A stretch of DNA of 64,000 bases from Heterobasidion occidentale (GCA_039111635.1 JBCAQO010000006.1:124001-188000), one strand, 5' to 3'; counted from the stretch's first letter, positions 1 through 13,500 are shown. Notes: a model not told the origin generated them from the sequence alone. Program-made: numbers and translations.

Positions 1-1643
1 ATCGTGCGCTGACTTTGTGCAACCAGTGAAGACCAAGCTTAAGAGCTCGAGCCGAGGCCCCATTCGACCGGGAGGGTGAGCCAGATTTAATGGGGACAAT
101 ATAGAAATTTTACGATTCATTTTCATGTCCTATTTCTGCAACAGAATTCTCGCCTGTCAGCCCTGTTTCTATAGGCTTTTGCACCCGTCGTGCAAGCACC
201 CAGTCAGTTCAGTCCTTCATTGTAGAGCGTTTAATTCGCTCAATTTCTACTGTGGCAAGTCGCCTTCTTCACTATGAGCTACAAGATCATGTCGATGGAA
301 ATTAAACCCTTATCTTCGTTCTGGTTCACTGATATAGTCTGCGTTCTCGCATGAATTTCTCTGGCACTCGATGCTTTGGCGCAGTATCTTTCGGTATCTC
401 GACAGATTGATGCTCAACTCAGCTAAGCTCATAAGAGTAACTGCGTGTCATAAACATTATCACTCGCTCACGAATGGCACTTGGGACAAAGAATACATAC
501 TTTCGTCGTCAAGGACATCTAGCAAACCTTGTGTCAGATCAAGATACTCGGCGAACAATCATCTGTCCTATCTATGGGAGTGTTTAGTACTGTCTAAGCG
601 AATATATTCTATAGAACTTTACGGCACACCCATATAGTTGTCATGATAGCCCGAAATCGAAAGAGTGAAGCCTCGAAACCCGCGGCCTACACGTTCACAT
701 TCGAGGGTACGTTTATCTTTGAGGAACGCCGAAGCAGCCAAGTGAAACAGTCACTCTCTCATGTCTTTCTGATTTAGATGCTCCAAAACAGTCCTATTCG
801 TTCTTTACGGTATCATTCGTGGATCATCGAATCAGCCGTACTTATCTGCGTTGAACAGTCGGCCATGCCTAGAACTAGCAACGAAGGGCACCTCGCAAGT
901 AAGGTTACATTGAAAAACATCGCTTCTATGCCACGCCTCACCGTCTCCGAGCCACCCAATGTCCGTTAGACATATCTGGCCAAAATTAAACAAGTTGCAT
1001 CTCACGCAAGGCCACTTCACCCGCCGATCAGGAAGTGGGGTTTTACCGAGGTCTGGGGCCTGTTGTATTGGATGGGGGAATGCGCTCCGTTCTGACGGAT
1101 GAAGTTTTATCTGAAAAAATGAGGCATGCGTCTATTGGTGCTGTATATCAGCACGGGAGTGTGCGTCTCTGTGTGTCACTCGCTACGACACAGAATGTTG
1201 TAGGAGGAAACATACATAGCGATGTCAAACAATTAATGAGAACATATGCTGTACGACCGATTGGCATCGGCGGGAAATAGATACCAATATTCGAGAAGGC
1301 TGCGATGATTAGCGAGAGTGTTAAACACGTTGTAGAGATCGAAAGACGAGTTTGAGAAACAGTCGTCTCTTGTTCGAGGTGCATGATCATTTTCAGCTGT
1401 GCGGAGATGCTGAACAGGAGTGATCGACGATGCCGGAAGGGCAAAAATAAGAACAGCGCCAACACGACCACGGACGGAGACCCGCAACATGTATCTCCGA
1501 GGGCGATGAAACACAGTCAAGGAACCCACGGAATAGAGCGGTAGATGGAACCTGACATGAGGGCTCATGAGATTCTAGGCTATTGACATGGACCCATGTC
1601 AGGCAGCATCTCAAAGGCGAATGTCAAAGTTGGCGATGTTTGA
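1..1643. other. No supported gene
   Basis: The first 1.6 kb holds only short overlapping ORFs on both strands, with no recognisable protein family and no coherent exon chain. The minus strand at 1148-1568 is open in two frames but gives low-complexity, unfamiliar peptides. It could be the 3' part of an outside gene or the 3' flank of the DUF218 gene. Confidence 0.5.
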
Positions 1644-2815
1644 TTAGTACATACCATCCCATGGGAGCGCCCCTTCAAATACATTCGTCTGAGGCGCAGG
1701 GCACCATTCAAAAATATCCCGCAGCTCTGGCGCGGATACATGATATGCATGAACACGAGCGTGTGGGTTACGCGATGCGCGTTTGCTTGAAAGAGGGGGA
1801 TGGCATCCGTACAGATCCGAAGAGTAAGGAAGGAATGAATTTTGAAGCTAACAATAGAGGGTCGAGAAGGGTGGTCGTGAGGTCATGACGTTCATTCGTC
1901 AGCGAGACCAACTCGGGGGACATTGTCAACGGCGTACCTCTCCATCACTAGCCTCCCGTTCCTCTGAAGAGCCTCCGAGTGAGAGTCCAACGTATTTTAG
2001 CACAGCCGGTGACCACCGCAGTGCTGCGCGATGCAGATGCTCAAATCGCTTCCGTTTGAACTCATATCCCACAATCGTGATTTTGCGTGGGTAGGCGCCA
2101 GTATATTCGCGAAAGCGCGCAATGGAAAAAAGGATGTTCTGGTATGAGTCCAGCGCAAATGGTTCGGTAGTGACGCGGTGAAATGAGGAAGGGGGAGGAG
2201 GGCTGATGAGACAATCGCAAGGCGATGATACGACTCGGCTTCAGTCGTAGTACTGAGGGCGGATGTCTGACCTCTGTACCTGTACAATCAAACATCATAT
2301 ATGTCAGACGATGTATGCCACATACCCGCTAAATATGAGCAACGAGTTTTCGTCCTCATATGCGAGTTCTGCACTGCCAGACGGTCAAACACAGGAGTCA
2401 GAGAAGGTAAGTCGACTTACGCTTTAGAGATATGCTCTAGAAGAGCAGCAGGCCGGCCTTTCCCTCGCTGGTATGGAGCAAGAATCCAGGCACTTTCATC
2501 CGTAAGCTCTCGTGTATGGGCCCCAGTCCATATCCCATGGCCGGGCACCATGATGAGATGGGTCAGGTTTCTTGTATTGCGAACGATAGTTGATACCAGG
2601 CTATTTGGAACGGCATAATCGATTTCAGGATAGGACGAAACGAGGTAGTGTTTGAGGTTGAGGAGTAGGGAGAGCGTAGCGACAGATACCAAAAGCAAGA
2701 CACCAAAGTTGGTGAGACGCGACGGTCGACGGAGGGTGTCTAAGGTGCGGCGACGGGGCCTAACCAAAGAATCACGTTTCGGGAATGAAATGGGTGCAGG
2801 AAGCATCGCGGCCAA
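1644..2815 (-). CDS. DUF218 domain protein, membrane anchored
   Basis: Fungal DUF218-family protein; the biochemical role of the fungal members is not settled. Exon 1 (2815 down to about 2422) has a basic N-terminus and one hydrophobic segment at roughly residues 33-52, so it is probably a single-pass membrane protein. The domain opens with LIMVPGHGIW. After a short intron the next exon reads ELAYEDENSLLIFSG, and a further intron joins it to GQTSALSTTTEAESY, giving the family motif FSGGQT...TEAESY. Later exons carry ARFREYTGAYPRKITIVGYE, then FKRKRFEHLHRAALRW, and the C-terminal segment RASRNPHARVHAYHV, ending GALPWDGMY at a TAA (1644-1646). Splice joins are read by eye and the last intron boundaries are approximate. 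All family blocks are present without an obvious break. Confidence 0.8.
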
Positions 2816-3183
2816 GCATTACAGAGACTAATCCACGTTCAGCTCGCAGCTGTCGGCGACGACGACGGAGGATACAGACCACGTGACCTTAAATAAGTGA
2901 TTTAAACTTGCCCTTACAGGCAAAAACATAAGAAAAGTGTAGAAATTCTCAGTACACTCTCTTGTTGGTAGAGAGATCATAAACAGGTTTAGCTGGAGCT
3001 ATGAAACACACTGGAGAGGATAGACGGGACGAGGAAAATCCCAAGATATATTGCGAGCATTCCTTCGTAGAAATAAGAACAAATGTTCTAAGTATGTGCG
3101 TGATCGCTAACACTTGTCGTCGCACATACTTGAAACACTGCGTGAGCTGCGACACAAGAAACAGCAAAATTCCCTTGCATGTC
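2816..3183. other. Intergenic spacer
   Basis: 368 bp between two minus-strand genes. It should contain the terminator of the downstream-numbered HAD gene and the promoter of the DUF218 gene. No TATA box, repeat or RNA gene stands out. Confidence 0.5.
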
Positions 3184-5026
3184 TTAGTGTCTTGTCGCTC
3201 TAGCTACCTCTCGTTTGAGCGCCCACTGTACGGCAGCCTCGACGTCGTCAGCGATATGCGTAGGGGCGTGTGTCGGAGGCCCATGTAGAGCATCATAGAC
3301 GCCCGTGCGCACCAAGACAGAAGACCAGCCTGCTGCGTTGGCACCTGCAATGTCTGGGATTCATTGTTGGCATTGAGCGTCGCAGAAAGATGATGGGAAT
3401 GAGAATACCTACCTGATTCGGGATTGTCTGAGAGAAGATGAAGAGTCAGTGAAATCGCTCATTAGGCAGTGTTCATGCCTCACCTCCAATCATATACCTA
3501 TGATCAAGAACAACCAGTTTCAGCAACTTCGAGGAACTCAGAAGAACAACACCTGAGCCTTACATATTCGGCATGTGTTGTATCCGTCGTCCCGACAGTT
3601 CAGCCAGCCTATCGCGCATCACAGTCTCGGCGAACTTATACGTTGCTTCCGTTGGTTTACCGTACTGTATATATGGATACTCCGATCCAGCGAGTTCCTG
3701 AGAACCATGATCAGCCCTACAGAACGTTTCCGCCCGGTGTAGTCAACTAGAAAGAACCTTATACACAGCCTGGAATGCGACCCGGAACGCGCCCTGCCCA
3801 AGTCGCGGCCGTTCGAACTCGGCACGCCACTGAAGATCAGGATTGCAGAAAACGAGCTCGACAGGCTTGTGTGATGTGGGGCGCTTGTGCGGGAGGACGT
3901 AGGGTGCACCGATGAGCCCACCGGAAAGAATCACGTCGGTTGCAATCTGTACATCAAGGGCCCAGTTGCGTGGATCGTGGAATACGAGGATAGAGGTGAT
4001 GGGGGTCTTGGAAAAGTCGATGGCCTGGTGATCCAGGGTAAGGCACGCGTTCAGCAGCCACGTTCATGGGACGTTACCTTGGTAGACGCAAGTTCCTCGG
4101 GCGTAAGGTCGTGAAATGGCCAGATGCTCGAAACTCACATGAGCATTCAAGTGCAATCATGAATATATCGCGGAACATACTGGGGGTTCCAGGCTTTCAC
4201 ATCAAGAGTGGTATAAACGTGCTCATAACCATAACTTGATGCGCAACTAAATGCTTGCCCAACAGATGTGGACCTAAAATGACAGCTCACCTCTCTGCCA
4301 CATTTCTGACTGTATTTCCATTTCCGCCAAGCACTAGAACAGGTTCATCTGCAGATGTTTGAGCATGGGATTTGAGGATGGTGTGCGCCTGGAGAAACTG
4401 CGACGGACTGATCTATACTTCGGCTAGGTCGTATTGAAAATAAATTGGATTGTAGCCAAATGAATACTCACTTCAACGCCCAGTTTCGACGTGAGGCTTT
4501 TGCAACGATCTTCTTCAAGCATACCACCGCCGTTCGTCAACTGGGCAGGCTGTGAGCTCACTGTGTCGACCGTCTTTCCGAGAGAGGTATCAATGACGCA
4601 CCAGAATGTATGGTATCTTCCTTGGGGCCATTTTCAATACTAGAATGAGCCATAGAGAGAAGTACAGACATCGCGAAAGGATTCTTCCCGTCAAGCATGG
4701 TCAGTGCGCGTCGCGCAGCTGGCAGAACAGTCGCTCCACGCAGGAGAACGCCATCCTGAGAGGGTGTGAAAATTGGTGGAGTTGTGTGAGGCGAGTTTTT
4801 CTTACGATGTCGAACGTGAACGCAAGTGGGGGGTCAGCCGATGCAATGCTGTCTGGGAGGCCGTCCTGTAAGTCAATGTTTGGATGCGCTGCGAAATGTA
4901 TGCGCACCAGATATCCAGCGCAACGAGCTTCCGATCTGACTGGGGCGAGAATACGGGAGGGAGATACGCCGCAGAGAATTCCTGGCCAGCATCTGGACTG
5001 TTGGACGCGACGATCGATGCGTAGAT
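3184..5026 (-). CDS. HAD-superfamily IIA hydrolase, CECR5/HDHD5-like
   Basis: Predicted mitochondrial HAD phosphatase of the CECR5 (human HDHD5, yeast YKR070W) family; the substrate is unknown. The nucleophile motif is split by an intron: LAFTFDI at about 4807, then DGVLLRGATVLPAARRAL. Then come LLTNGGGMLEEDRC (motif II Thr) and PVLVLGGNGNTVRNVAE. Next are YGYEHVYTTLDVKAWNP, ITSILVFHDPRNWALDVQIA and a cap/core segment ending AFRVAFQAVYK. The signature SEYPYIQYGKPTEATYKFAE follows, then motif IV and DIAGANAAGWSSVLVRTGVYD, and the protein ends at TAA (3184-3186). The start is unsure. In-frame ATGs near 5026 and 4981 open a basic, Ser/Arg-rich stretch that would make a mitochondrial presequence, but its junction to the body near 4907 is not clean by eye. 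Only about 100 bp separates it from the divergent dehydrogenase gene. Confidence 0.8.
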
Positions 5027-5129
5027 GTCAAGGTCATTGCGAAGAATCCGGAAGACGTCCGGACTGTCGGTCCGGTAAGCCGCCCCAAGTCTTTTATCTC
5101 CAACGTCCTCATCCCCTTCGCCGTCGTCA

Positions 5130-6149
5130 ATGGCTCCGCCCACGATCGCCATCATCGCAGCTGGCGCCATGGGCAGTCCCGTTGCCAAAATTCTCGCCAC
5201 AAGCGGTGTCACTGTACTCACCAACCTCGACGGCCGATCCGAGACTACGCGTCACCGAGCGCGCGACGCGGGCATGGTCGACGCGCCTTGGTCCGACATC
5301 GCCCTTCGCGCGTCTTGTATCCTCAGTATTGTTCCACCAGCAGAGGCCGGAAACCTTGCGACGCGTTACCTTGAGTCCCGCAATGCAGTGCGTACACACA
5401 CAACCAAGGTTCAACAGCCGATCTTTGTCGATTGCAATGCTGTCGGTCCAACCACTGTGCAAGAGATCGCTTCCAGATTCAATGGTTCGGACGTCCACTT
5501 TGTGGATGGGTGCATCATCGGCTTTCCGCCTTCTCATCATTCCTCTCCTACCTTTTACTTCGCTGCCAACGAAGCGGACGTGTCTGCCCTGAAGGAGTTG
5601 AGAACCTCGGCCAGTATGGCTTGAAGTTGGCGACCTTGACGGGAGATGGGGCTGGCGTAGGGGACGCAAGTGCACTCAAAATGTCTTATGGGGTGCGTCT
5701 TATATCTGTTCGGTGTCCATCACTCTCTCACTGCCTCGTTGATAGGGCATCTTGAAAGGGATAACGGGTCTCTTCACTACTATGGTCTTGGGTACAGATA
5801 TTTTGGTCTTTTTCTGTCGCAAGTCGATGAACTCAGCTTTCTCCCAGCCGCAAGTGCATCGTCTTCTGCGACCACGACGGCGCTCTTGAACGAGCTAGCT
5901 ATCTCTCAACCCTCGCTTCTGCAGCGGTCGACGCAGACAATCCCAGACATGTTTCCCAAAGCCTATCGTTGGGTAGATGAGATGCGCGAAATTTCGACTT
6001 TTGTCAGTGGACCCATGGGCGACGTCCATCGAGGTCTGGCGAGCGTTTTCGAAACCGTTGAGAAATCTGTCAATGGAGACGGAAATGCGAGGCAAGTTTT
6101 GGAGAAATTCGTAAAGGATGCAGAGGTTGTATTGAAAGACACACAGTGA
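5130..6149 (+). CDS. 6-phosphogluconate dehydrogenase-like oxidoreductase, copy 1 (frameshifted)
   Basis: NAD(P)-dependent oxidoreductase of the 6PGDH/3-hydroxyisobutyrate dehydrogenase type: an N-terminal Rossmann fold (MAPPTIAIIAAGAMGSPVA, an AxGxxG variant of the dinucleotide loop) and a C-terminal helical DUF1932-type domain. The substrate is unknown. The Rossmann exon runs from ATG 5130, but near 5600 the frame hits a stop (ELRTSASMA*). Skipping one base restores ENLGQYGLKLATLTGDGAGV and the conserved DASALKMSY. Two short introns follow (about 5693-5746 and 5798-5852), joining GILKGITGLFTTMVL to ATTTALLNELAISQPSLLQR and PDMFPKAYRWVDEM, with a stop at 6147. The downstream paralogue is intact at the same site, so this is one missing base: either a disabling mutation or an assembly error. 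All other blocks are preserved. Confidence 0.75.
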
Positions 6150-6336
6150 TGTATTGTGCGTCCAGCATTTTACGAATGGACTCTAGGTTGGCTGATTTCT
6201 TCACAGCGATCTAAATTTGGATAGCCTATTGCTACCATATTCGCACACATGACAACTACTGATCGGCTATTTCCAAAAACGATGGGAAACCGCGATAGTT
6301 CTGCTTGTTCTTTCACCACCACCAACACGTTCTCAG

Positions 6337-7345
6337 ATGTCCCATACCATCGCCATCGTTGCCGCAGGTGCAATGGGAAGCGCCGTCGCGGCACGCCTCA
6401 CTGCAGCAGGCTGTGCTGTTCTCACCAACCTCGACGGCCGCTCTGATGCACATCGTCGTGCACTCGAGGCTGGTATGATTGACGTCCCGTTCGCTGATAT
6501 CCCTCGCCGTGCATCGTGCATGCTCAGTATCATACCACCGAGCGACGCGCAGTCCCTCGCAGAACGCTACCTCGAAGCCTGCAGGACATCAGTGAATGCA
6601 GGAGTTGCGACGCCGGTGTACGTCGACTGCAATGCTGTCAATCCACAGACAGTCAAGGGCATTGCTACCCTGTTCAAGCAAACTGGCGTTGGATTTGTAG
6701 ATGCGGGTATCATCGGAGGTCCGCCGCGAGAGGGCTACTTCCCGACGTTTTACGCGTCTGCTGATCAGCACGATCTCTTTGCGCTTGGAGCCCTAGAAGA
6801 GTTGCGGACCTATGGGATGAAATTGGCAGTGCTGAAGGGTGATGGCGCTGGTGTTGGAGATGCGAGCGCGCTGAAGATGTCGTACGCTGTATGCGGTTCA
6901 TTCCATGGATATCTATCTGGCACTGAACTTCGCTGAAGGGTATCACGAAGGGCTTGACGGGACTGTTCACCACCATGATTCTTTGTTCGTCTCGCTCGCC
7001 TTCTTATCTTCCAGTGCTGTACGCTCACGTAGCCGCTCAGCCGCCAATGCGGCATCTCCTGCCACCACGACTGCTCTCCTCCGAGAGCTTCATGCTTCCC
7101 AGCCTGCGCTGCTTCAGCGCGCGACGCGCTCCATTCCCGATATGCTCCCTAAAGCTTATCGGTGGATCGGCGAGATGGAGGAGATCTCCGAGTTCGTTGG
7201 AGAGCCGTTACAAGATGTGCACAAGGGTATGTCGAATGTATACAGGCGCGTTAGAGATTCGGTGGATGGGGACGGGGATGACCAAAGGGTACTCGAGAAG
7301 TTCGTGAAAGATGCGATAGAAATATCGGAGAAAGAAAATATCTGA
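6337..7345 (+). CDS. 6-phosphogluconate dehydrogenase-like oxidoreductase, copy 2
   Basis: Tandem paralogue of the preceding gene, and intact. Start ATG 6337 gives SHTIAIVAAGAMGSAVAARL, the Rossmann loop with the same first-glycine-to-alanine variant. Next come VLTNLDGRSD, SCMLSIIPPSDAQSL, VDCNAVNP and FVDAGIIGGPP, then ELRTYGMKLAVLKGDGAGVG and DASALKMSYA. Intron 1 (about 6889-6938) and intron 2 (about 6985-7041) have GT-AG borders. The exon between reads GITKGLTGLFTTMIL, and the last exon reads ANAASPATTTALLRELHASQ, then IPDMLPKAYRWIGEMEEISE, ending with a basic/acidic tail at TGA 7343-7345. The C-terminal half matches the DUF1932-type domain that follows Rossmann folds in this fungal family. 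Intron positions are the same as in copy 1, so the pair arose by duplication. The substrate is unknown. Confidence 0.85.
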
Positions 7346-7546
7346 GTGTTCGACTTGAACCAGCAAGCATGGGACTGAACGGTACGCGTTTATGAGGTCG
7401 TTTGAGCAACAAAACTCATGAATCATAACAGATAACACGCGCCTTGTTCAGAGAAGTGTGGCGTCCATCATACATATCTTAACGCATCAGGAAAGGCGCT
7501 TGCGGCCTGCACATGTGCTCAAGAAGGTGTACTATTTAGGTCCTCC

Positions 7547-10500
7547 TTGAGGTCAAACATTGCCGCCCCGTTTCTTCTCCGCAGTCTGCTTCTACACACA
7601 TCAGAGCACACATCCTCTAACGAAGACCGCATACGAGGGGATATCTTGCTCACCATGCACAAAAACACTGAATTACTCCCCATGTTATTCAACCGTGATA
7701 TCATACAGGGCGATGAAGAACTTTCGATTGCAATTACAGATTTGGAGTGTAAGCTCGGTGAAGGGCAGGGATCGATGATCTTAGAGCGTGCGTTAGCGAA
7801 GACAACATGATTCCTCTCATACTTGCAGGTCAGTCTTCACGCCTTCTCTTGTGTTGAGCATGGCTTTATCTCCGCTGAACAATGCAGCGATCGACGACGA
7901 TTCCTACAAAATAGTCTCCAAGTTGATATTCGATCAGTTTCCTTCGATCGTTGACCGATACTCGCCATCGCTACTGACATCACGGTGGATAGCCTATCTC
8001 TATCAGTCTCTGTCTTCCCTTCAACTTGACGCACCTGCCGATGTTTCGGAAGGACTCGCAGTATGCCTTCGTGATACCGTTCTTGAAACCCCGGTTCTCA
8101 ACGCTCTTCGGGAGACTGTACAAGGATCGGGCTCTAGCAAGGGGTTTAGCCCGACGAAAAGGCGTACGCGAAACAACCCCGATCAGACGGATGAAACGAA
8201 ATTCGCCATTGATGCAAAGCCTTTCATTCGTATGGATATCAAGGTCCCGACGACGATGGAAGCCGTTCGAGCATTGGGATGAGATTCTCCGAAAGCAAAA
8301 AAGCATTCTCAAGGTGCGTGCCATATCTAGGTTGCGGACGTGATAATTGACTTTTGACAGAGCTTTATGGGGATCTATCGGTTACCATCGCTCCTCCCGA
8401 TTGCGAAGAAGAGTTACTTAAACCTTTCAGTTGCGTCAACACTCGGGCCAGCCGCCTTAACAGATTTACCCCATTCCAGTCCCATCATTGATCTGGCGCC
8501 GACGACAAAGACATCTCCATCGACGCGTCTTCTTTCGCAGCCGTTGAGGGCATGGTTGTACTTTGAGAGCGCGAAGGTTTCGGTGATCTAAGGATATATT
8601 TGTCGGACAGAGGACAGGCCGATCTACGCAAGAGGAAAAGAGACGATGCTCAGTCGTATGAGATTGTCCTAAACAAGCTCAAGTAAGTCCACTCAGCGAA
8701 GTTAAATACATCTTGTATCTCTCTCAAACGTCTGTTCGATGTGTAGAGATCTCTCTCATGGCCACTTTACAAACTCTAATAATAAGAGACTAACTTTACC
8801 AGGGATGAGCGTCCCAGTCTTCAAAGCCAGGCTTCCTGGGGATGCCAGAATATTAGTAAGGCGGTCACACTATCTTTCCAACACTTTCATCACGTCTTTC
8901 CTTAGTACGTTGAAGATACAGTACAAGAATTTGGCCTGAAGGTAAATGACCAGCTCGTCACAAGGTATTCTCCTCACATTCACCGACCTTCGATCATAGG
9001 GGCCCATCGTGGTATTTTGCTTTAAATGCAAGATATTGTACCCGAGCTGACTGCGAAGTTCACAGTCCTGACTATTCAAGGCATCTATAAACATGCGGAG
9101 ATCAAGCAGGATTTCTGGAACCGGTTCAGTTGGGAGCGGGCTCGCAATCAGCACCTCGAGCAAAGCAATTTGTATGGCCTCACCTTATTCTACACCTACC
9201 TTTTTTCGTGATCCTTCACTTTGGTAAATAAAAAAAAACCCCGAAATGCCAATTTCCTCTTTTTCCTCTTTTAGGCCACAGATCAATGAGTCCAGCGTCA
9301 TCAAATACAAGCCATCTGACCTCTCAAAAGGCGCCTTGACTGAGGTATGCTTGACGTTCTGTTCAGCTCCTAAATGCTCATATTGTCTGAAAAGCTCCAT
9401 TCCCTCCTCGCGTGAGTTGTTGGTATATCTCAATCACATCGACTGTCTCTGAATCACTTTGCTATGCTGCAGGTTAGAAAAATATGTGGTCTTATCGCAG
9501 GTACGAACTGTTTGACCAAATATACAACATTTACTTTAATTACCCATGACAGAGCGTTTTAGACTGTAGGCGATTAATCAAGACTGAGATTGTTTAAACC
9601 CCTCTAATTCTCAGATAGGTATCATGGCAGATGAAGATGTTGCTCATGTTTTCCGTGTTTCGTGAGCAATCTTCCGCTCGCCTTCGTGGCTAAACATTGC
9701 CTGATCGCGGTATTGCCAGCCCTCAAGAACAACTTGTGATCGAACATCCCCATTCCTGCTACGTCCTAGGTCGAAGTGGAACCGGGTACGGAAGTATGTG
9801 TTGATGTACCTCCAAGTCTGATAGACGTCCTTGCAGGAAAACAACGACCATTCTTTTCAAGATGCTTGGCATAGAGAGGGCCTGGGTGGAGAATGGTTGC
9901 ATGGGGCCCCGGCCTCGGCAAGTCTTCGTGACCAAATCTCGGGTTTTGGCTGAAAAAGTCGAAGAATATGCAATGAAGTTCATGAGGGTGCTGGCTCAGG
10001 GAAATCATGTACCATCCCACATCGTCCAGATGCTGGAACAATGGCGAGGACCCGCTCCTGAGAGACTGACTCACAACGCGGATGATGACTGCGTTCGCGA
10101 AGACTTACCTTCGAAATTCAGCGAACTTCAAGATCATCATTTCCCACTATTCATCACCATTGATGCAGTGAGTTACAATGGCTACGTTTCCACTTCCTGC
10201 TAGCTAACGCTCTTTAGTTTCGTGCGTTGGTCGCAGCTGACGTAGCGGGTGGAGTGGACACAGCTCATCCCTCTCGAGCTCTGCAGAAGCACCGCCACGC
10301 GAGCCGCTTGGTTTCGTTTGAGGTATTCAAGCAGGAATATTGGCCACACTTTCCTACGTCAATCACCAAGGGCCTTGGTTCGTCGTGAACCACCCGTTCT
10401 CTCAAGCACCGTTGACTAATAGAAGTCCCAAGCTCCTTCCTTGGTCTACGGGGAGTTTATGGGTAACAATCTTACTATCATGTTTACGCCGAAGTAGAAG

Positions 10501-13500
10501 TTGATGACCGTGGGTCAGGGTTCATCAAAGGATCACAAGAGACACTCAGGACACCCGACCGAGTCCTCGATCGCCAGACCTATCAAAACTACAGCACGAG
10601 AATGCAGCCAACGTTTGCAACAAAACGCTCCGAACTTTATACGCTGTTCAAATTCTACACAGAGCGTAAGCGCCGGCATGGTGACGAAGACCCAGCGGAT
10701 CGGCAAGTCTACATCTTTGTTTTGGGCACAACAGCGTATTGACGCTATCTTAGAACACATGCAGCGTTAGATGCAATGCATTTAAAGAAGCTTTCCGGAG
10801 ATAAGGTAGACTTTCTGTGAGTTCGATAATTATTATTCTCCGGAGTCGACAATTCACCTGATTACCATCTAAAAGCTATGTAGATGAGGTCCAAGATCTT
10901 CTTCTGATAGAAGCTGCGTGTAGGAGTTTTTGCCGCATAGTGTCCTTTCACATCTGAAACCTTTGGCATCCATCCTAGTTTTGAGATCGATTTGCCGGAA
11001 TCCCAACGGTCTTTTCTGGGCAGGAGATACCGCTCAAACCATTTCTTTCGGTAGCGCATTTCGCTTTAATGACTTGAAGGCTTTCGTGTATCAGGTGGAG
11101 GTGGGCATCCAGTACTTGTATACCTCACACATAAGCCCTGATTAACGCCTGCTACCGTACAGAGACAGCTGGACAAAGATGGCCACCGGTCGCTCCTGTA
11201 CAAAGAACCAGAAGCTTTTCAGCTAACGATAAATTACAGGTCGCATGGAGGCATAGTCAGATGCGCTCATTCAGTTGTTGAACTGATCTCTAGATTCTGG
11301 CCTGATTCAATCGACGTCTTAGCGGAGGAGAAAGGTATGATCGATGGGGTCCGACCAGTCTTCTTCGTTGGCAAGGGTGAAATAAACTACACCGAGTTTT
11401 TCTCTGGAACAGAAAACGTAGCTATCGAGCTTGGGGCGAACCAGTGTATGTGTACATGGGCATACCTGAGACTGACGCTGAAGGTTTTTTGTTACCAGGT
11501 ATTCTGGTTAGAAATGGTGCGGCAAAAGAGAAGCTGATGGAAAAAATTGGTGATATCGGATCGGTATTGTGAGCCTCTCAACTTCCTAGTTGTTGCTCTC
11601 CAGTGTTTTGATCAGGTTTCAAATCTAAACCCGGCTTGGTTACAGAACTCTCTTTGAGAGTAAAGGTCTCGAATATGATGACGTGCGTAAATACCTTTCT
11701 TGATGAGCGATGAATCTGAGCGTGCGTCGTGAACGCAGGTGTTGCTTTATAACTTCTTCGAAGATTCGGATATCGACGAGAAGAAATGGCATGTTTTCAA
11801 AAACATGGCATCCAATGACGATAATACTCGAGCACACCGACTTGACTTTGGAGAAAAGAATGCCGAGATCTGTGCTGATGTTAGTATCACATGTCTTTCT
11901 ACTGTTGAATCAAGCCCGTTCATTGACGAATCCACTAGCTGAAGTTCCTATACGTCGCAGTAACACGAGCTCGCAGGAACGTGTGGTTTTTTGATCAATC
12001 CGAAAATGCGAGCATATGAAGGTCGGCATCCTTCACTGTATCTTCAGGGAATTTGAATGCAATGCTGTTACCGTTTGAAGGCATACTGGACAGAGAAGCA
12101 GCTGATCGAAGTGCGTTCAACGCATGAAGGCATCTCAAACTTAGCCGTTGCATCAAAGCCGGACGATTGGGTAAATCGCGCCTGGGAATATTACAATCGT
12201 CACCAGTATGGCCAAGCAGTCAGTGCCTTTCGGCGCGCCCAATTGCCTCGTGAAGCCGCTGTCGCTTCTGCGCACGTACTGCAAGGCATAGCTCAACGAT
12301 GTGTCGAAGACGGAAGCTCGCGTACCCGTGCCTTTGAAGCAGCTGCTGACGCCTTCCGTGCGTGCGTGGCTCAGGCCAACGGAGACGAGGACCGCGGTGC
12401 TCTCTTCTACAAAGCGGGAGAGTGTTATACGGCAGCCAGAAAATCTGACAATGCAAAGACAGCATTTGTCGATGCCGCCAAAGCATTCATTCAATGTGCA
12501 GCAGACTTGGCTCCCTCCAGCTCACAGCAAAAGATTTTCTACCGTCGTGCAGCAGAGTGTTATGAAGGCATAAAGCGATACCGACAAGCTGCTGAAGCCT
12601 ACGTCCTGGCGTTCATGTTCACCAAAGCAGTCGTCAACTACCGCGATGCAAAATTATTAGAATCTGCAGTCGGGGTCATCTTGCGCCACAATGATCTGAT
12701 CGATGTTGAAGTAGCAGAGCACGTAAAGGAGACTGCACGCTTTGAATTCTTAAGCAAGCAGAAAGTCGAGTAGGGTCTTTATCACTCGTTCATGTCCTTA
12801 TGCTGATCGTTAACTTCAAGGCAAGCCAGAATGCTGTTCACCACGGACGAAGAATTCGCACAGTACTTAGTTGATCGCGACTTCACTATCATCCATGCTC
12901 AATTCCTCGAAGACAAGGGAAAGTACGAAAACGCTGCGAGACTGTATCTCCAAGAAGGTGATAGAAAGCGCGCGATCGGTACCCTTTGCAAGGCTTCCAA
13001 TCGGCAAACCACTGTTGTCGCCTGGACTCTCGATGCTCTCTGGAACATTTTGTCATTTTGCGGTACAGCGAGAGGACTTGGCTACAACGCAATTGGACGA
13101 TGTTCAATATTTCTTCGAAGTCTTGGCCAAGGTTGACACCGAAGCGTTCAGCATGGACGCTGATCAAGAGGTGCGAGATCTCGATTATCATACAGTGACA
13201 CATGTGCTTTACCTCTTCGCTCTATGCAGTTCACAATTTTCAAGGCTATATTCACGTTAAACATAGACTGTTTGACAAAGGTAGGACGAATGCTTTGCTC
13301 ATCAGACACGAACAAAGCTCTGTCACTTCTCTGTTTGGACGCCCTGTTCCATGATTTGTCCACATCGAGATCGACACCCAATCCCAGACCATCGATTTCC
13401 TTCTTATGTTTTATGCCTACGGACGGCTCATGCAAGAGGTCATTACAGTTCCAAGCCGTGGACGCACAACGCATGGCAAAAGTTGTTTTCGTTTGAACCA

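Noticed and set aside
4606..5592. 328-codon plus-strand ORF
   Set aside because: Overlaps the HAD gene antisense and the dehydrogenase in another frame; no family motif, while both overlapped genes have strong ones.
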